From NCBI RefSeq assembly GCF_023716565.1, contig NZ_CP071848.1:496001-560000 (forward strand): a stretch of DNA of 64,000 nucleotides, given 5' to 3'. The DNA comes from Vibrio sp. SCSIO 43136 (lineage in GTDB: Bacteria > Pseudomonadota > Gammaproteobacteria > Enterobacterales > Vibrionaceae). Under the pieces are notes generated by a model. The model was not told the origin of the DNA. It saw nothing but the letters and a program-made list of their open reading frames with translations, and did no database searches. Positions 61,801-64,000 of the stretch are shown here, one piece after another. Each line of letters opens with the position of its first letter. Positions within the stretch are counted from its first letter, which is position 1. Made by a program: the position numbers and the translations under genes.

Positions 61801-61805
61801 GAAGG

Positions 61806-62720
61806 TTATTCGCCTGCGTTAGGGAGGCCGCCTAATACTTGGTATAGGTTGGGTAGGAAAGCGCCTAGCTCACCGCACATGAGTGAAAAATCGGCATCAA
61901 AACGAGCAGCTGGATCTTCACGAGGAATATCTTCGTTTTGATCTTTTAGTTCGTCGCTGAATTTAAGGCGTTTGATGCTGCCATCTTCGGCGAGAATAAA
62001 CTCGATTCGTTCTTGCCAATCGATAGCTAGTTTGGTGACCACTTTGTCTGCTTCGATATGAGACTGGATCTCATCTGCGCTCAACTCTTGTTTCTTACAG
62101 CGGATAATACCGCCCTCTTCAAGTACTGACTTTAGCTCGGCTTCATCTTGAAGAGTAAAGCCTGCCGGTGTATCACCCGTTTTCACCCACTCAGTAAGTG
62201 TGTTCTCTACGGCTTGTTCAGGAATAGCAGGGATGACAGGAAGACTGCCCATGGTTTTACGTAAAAGTGCGAGTACATCTTCTGCTTTCTTGTAGCTGCT
62301 TGCATCAACAAGGATAAAGCCCTGCTCTGGCAGAATCAGCACATTAGTCACATTGCTACGACTAAACGCACGCGGTAGCAGATCGACAATAATGTCTTCT
62401 TTGATGTTGTCCTTCTCTTTTTTCTTCAAAGGACGACCTTCTTCGACTTCCATCGCTTCGACCTTGGCATTCAGTGATTCTTTAATCACTGATGCAGGCA
62501 ACATCTTCTCTTCTTTCTTAGCACAGATAAGAATGCGGCCCTCTGAAACGTGGGTCATCATATCGCCATGCTTGCCCATTGCAGTGGTCCAGCCAAATTT
62601 TTGCTTATCTTGACTACCACACGGGGTAAAGCGGAACTCTTGCAGTTGCGTTTCTAGTTGGTCTGCTTTGAATTCAATATCACGGTTAAAGCGGTAAACG
62701 AGGCAATTTTTAAACCACAT
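61806..62720 (-). CDS. rdgC: Recombination-associated protein RdgC
   Basis: A ring-shaped DNA-binding dimer that limits RecA activity. I use ATG 62720 (304 residues, [11 protein letters not shown]), which fits the E. coli start; a longer frame to 62816 adds unrelated residues. Family words are [14 protein letters not shown] near 36, [11 protein letters not shown] near 69, [16 protein letters not shown] near 112, and [19 protein letters not shown] sequence near the end. Its terminator lies directly downstream. Confidence 0.95.
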   Translation of the reverse strand: MWFKNCLVYRFNRDIEFKADQLETQLQEFRFTPCGSQDKQKFGWTTAMGKHGDMMTHVSEGRILICAKKEEKMLPASVIKESLNAKVEAMEVEEGRPLKKKEKDNIKEDIIVDLLPRAFSRSNVTNVLILPEQGFILVDASSYKKAEDVLALLRKTMGSLPVIPAIPEQAVENTLTEWVKTGDTPAGFTLQDEAELKSVLEEGGIIRCKKQELSADEIQSHIEADKVVTKLAIDWQERIEFILAEDGSIKRLKFSDELKDQNEDIPREDPAARFDADFSLMCGELGAFLPNLYQVLGGLPNAGE

Positions 62721-62855
62721 GGCGCTACTCTTAAATCTGAAAAATGAAGGCAGCATAATAGGGGATTTTTGGGTCGGATGCCTAGAGCGAAGTGGAAAAA
62801 ACCAATGAAAAGACAATGAAGTTGCGGAGAAACTTATATTAAAAATTGTTTTCAG

Positions 62856-62889
62856 AAGTCACAAAAGTGTCATAATTGTTCAAGATAAT
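62856..62889 (+). promoter_or_regulatory. Pho box and -10 of phoB
   Basis: AAGTCACAAAAGTGTCATA (62856-62874) matches 15 of 19 positions of the E. coli Pho box, with two 7-bp repeats 11 bp apart. A -10 GATAAT (62884-62889) follows at 10 bp, the usual place, since the box replaces the -35. It fits autoregulation of phoBR. Confidence 0.78.
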
Positions 62890-62924
62890 GCTTTGCGTAG
62901 ATTAACATTAAAGGTACTGCAATT

Positions 62925-63614
62925 ATGTCTAGAAGGATTCTGGTTGTTGAGGATGAAGCACCAATCCGTGAGATGCTGTGTTTTGTTCTTGAGCAGAAAG
63001 GTTACCAAGCTGTCGAAGCAGAAGATTACGACACTGCGGTCAGCAAACTTTGTGAACCCTATCCAGATCTTATTCTGTTAGATTGGATGCTACCTGGCGG
63101 CTCAGGCATTAACTTTATCAAGCACCTCAAGCGTGAAGAGTTGACTCGTAACATTCCTGTTGTGATGCTCACTGCACGTGGCGAAGAAGAAGATAAGGTA
63201 CGCGGCCTAGAAGCTGGAGCAGATGATTACATCACTAAGCCTTTTTCTCCTAAAGAGCTGATAGCTCGCTTGAAAGCAGTTATTCGCCGCGTGACTCCAA
63301 CAGCACTTGAAGATGTAATTGATGTACAAGGGCTTAAGCTTGACCCAGTTTCGCATCGAGTGATGGCAAATGAAGCACCAGTCGACATGGGACCAACCGA
63401 GTTCAAAATGTTGCATTTCTTTATGACACACCAAGAGCGTGTTTATAGCCGAGAACAATTGCTGAACAACGTTTGGGGCACGAACGTTTATGTTGAAGAC
63501 CGCACGGTCGATGTTCATATTCGTCGCTTGCGCAAAGCACTTGAAGGCGCTGGCCACGATAAGCTTATCCAGACAGTACGTGGTGCTGGATACCGCTTCT
63601 CGACACGTGCTTAA
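62925..63614 (+). CDS. phoB: Phosphate regulon response regulator PhoB
   Basis: A DNA-binding activator of phosphate-starvation genes. The 229-residue protein has receiver acidic residues (VEDEAP), phospho-acceptor Asp53 (LLDWMLPGG), Lys in [11 protein letters not shown], and a C-terminal OmpR-type winged helix (about 130-229, [14 protein letters not shown]). A Pho box lies upstream. phoR follows 21 bp on. Confidence 0.97.
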   Translation: MSRRILVVEDEAPIREMLCFVLEQKGYQAVEAEDYDTAVSKLCEPYPDLILLDWMLPGGSGINFIKHLKREELTRNIPVVMLTARGEEEDKVRGLEAGADDYITKPFSPKELIARLKAVIRRVTPTALEDVIDVQGLKLDPVSHRVMANEAPVDMGPTEFKMLHFFMTHQERVYSREQLLNNVWGTNVYVEDRTVDVHIRRLRKALEGAGHDKLIQTVRGAGYRFSTRA

Positions 63615-63635
63615 TGGAGGCTGCTCGCAAATTCA

Positions 63636-64000
63636 ATGATTGAGCGATTAACTTGGAAAAGGCTAGCGTGGTCGCTAGCTTTTTTTTACACGCCATGGGT
63701 GGTGTGTGGATTTATCTTTGATGTCATGCCGTGGACGTTACTTATCGCCACGGTGTTACAGCTTTTTTGGCAATTACATAACCAGGTGCGTTTATCCACA
63801 TGGTTGTGGGACGACAAGCGTCTGACGCCGCCTTCGGGCAATGCCCAGTGGGAATCCCTGTTTAACGGTATTTACCGTATTCAGCAGCGCCAACGTAAGA
63901 AGCGTAAAGAGCTGACCAATCTCATTCGTCGTTTCCGTAACGGTGCAGAATCTTTGCCTGATGCGGTGGTGGTGTTCCGTGCGGAAGGCAATATCGTTTG
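63636..64000 (+). CDS. phoR: Phosphate sensor kinase PhoR, 5' part (cut by window end)
   Basis: The ORF opens at ATG 63636 (MIERLTWKRLAWSLAFF) and stays open to the window end, giving 121 codons. Two hydrophobic segments (about 10-32 and 35-50) form the membrane anchor. The following charged region (RIQQRQRKKRKELTNLIRRFRNGAESLPDAVVVF) leads into the PAS domain known in PhoR. The kinase domain is outside the window. No stop occurs. Confidence 0.93.
   Translation, partial: MIERLTWKRLAWSLAFFYTPWVVCGFIFDVMPWTLLIATVLQLFWQLHNQVRLSTWLWDDKRLTPPSGNAQWESLFNGIYRIQQRQRKKRKELTNLIRRFRNGAESLPDAVVVFRAEGNIV

Overview
The window is a stretch of core chromosome from a marine gammaproteobacterium, almost certainly a Vibrio. 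The evidence is the 16S/23S sequences, the Vibrio-style neighbourhoods (nptA-nhaR-hlyU, arcA near thrLABC, DUF3545) and close protein similarity to E. coli in blocks of shared gene order. The 16S variable regions look like the coralliilyticus/orientalis-type vibrios, but I cannot fix the species. I see no prophage, integron, defence island, CRISPR array or intact transposase. Most genes can be named with confidence, and the unusual material lies in the intergenic DNA.

Layout. 1-13.6 kb: glutamate synthase (gltBD, minus), radical SAM yhcC, the redox sensor kinase arcB, a small lipoprotein, a MITE-like element, the response regulator arcA (minus), a DUF3293 gene, an RraA-like gene and a small envelope protein. 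13.9-18.9 kb: threonine operon with leader peptide and attenuator (thrLABC). 19-29.8 kb: grcA, nfo, a 32-codon small ORF, ung, a hemerythrin-like protein, DUF3545, an alanine/sodium symporter, yaaA, srmB, trmN6, brnQ and fldB. 29.9-36.4 kb: xerD, dsbC, recJ, prfB (with its programmed frameshift) and lysS, the same order as in E. coli. 36.5-43.8 kb: nptA, nhaR, hlyU, ettA, slt and trpR. 43.8-51.9 kb: yjjX, pheA with leader pheL, raiA, bamD, rluD, pgeF and clpB. 51.9-58.1 kb: a complete rRNA operon (16S, tRNA-Ile, tRNA-Ala, 23S, 5S) followed by tRNA-Asp and tRNA-Trp. 58.2-64 kb: DUF1904, mepA, a small unknown protein, yfhL, trhP, rdgC, phoB and the 5' part of phoR, cut by the window edge.

Regulation visible in the DNA: thr and phe attenuators; two FNR-type boxes 53 bp apart at grcA and one perfect box between arcA and the DUF3293 gene; a perfect match to the E. 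coli PurR operator upstream of nptA; a near-perfect CRP box at raiA; a sigma-32 promoter at clpB; a Pho box at phoB; and tandem rRNA promoters. Functional themes are redox and anaerobic control (arcA, arcB, grcA), amino-acid biosynthesis (glt, thr, phe), translation and ribosome maintenance (prfB, lysS, ettA, raiA, rluD, srmB, rRNA), DNA repair (nfo, ung, recJ, xerD, rdgC) and phosphate handling (nptA, phoBR).

The strongest unexplained signal is a family of dispersed intergenic repeats built on GGTAAACGG / CCGTTTACC units, often as facing inverted arms. There are about six loci, one lying inside the rRNA operon between 23S and 5S. A separate 269-bp element with 22-bp perfect terminal inverted repeats sits after arcB and supplies the stop codon of the preceding lipoprotein gene. 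A 32-codon ORF with a consensus ribosome binding site and a strong downstream hairpin lies between nfo and ung.
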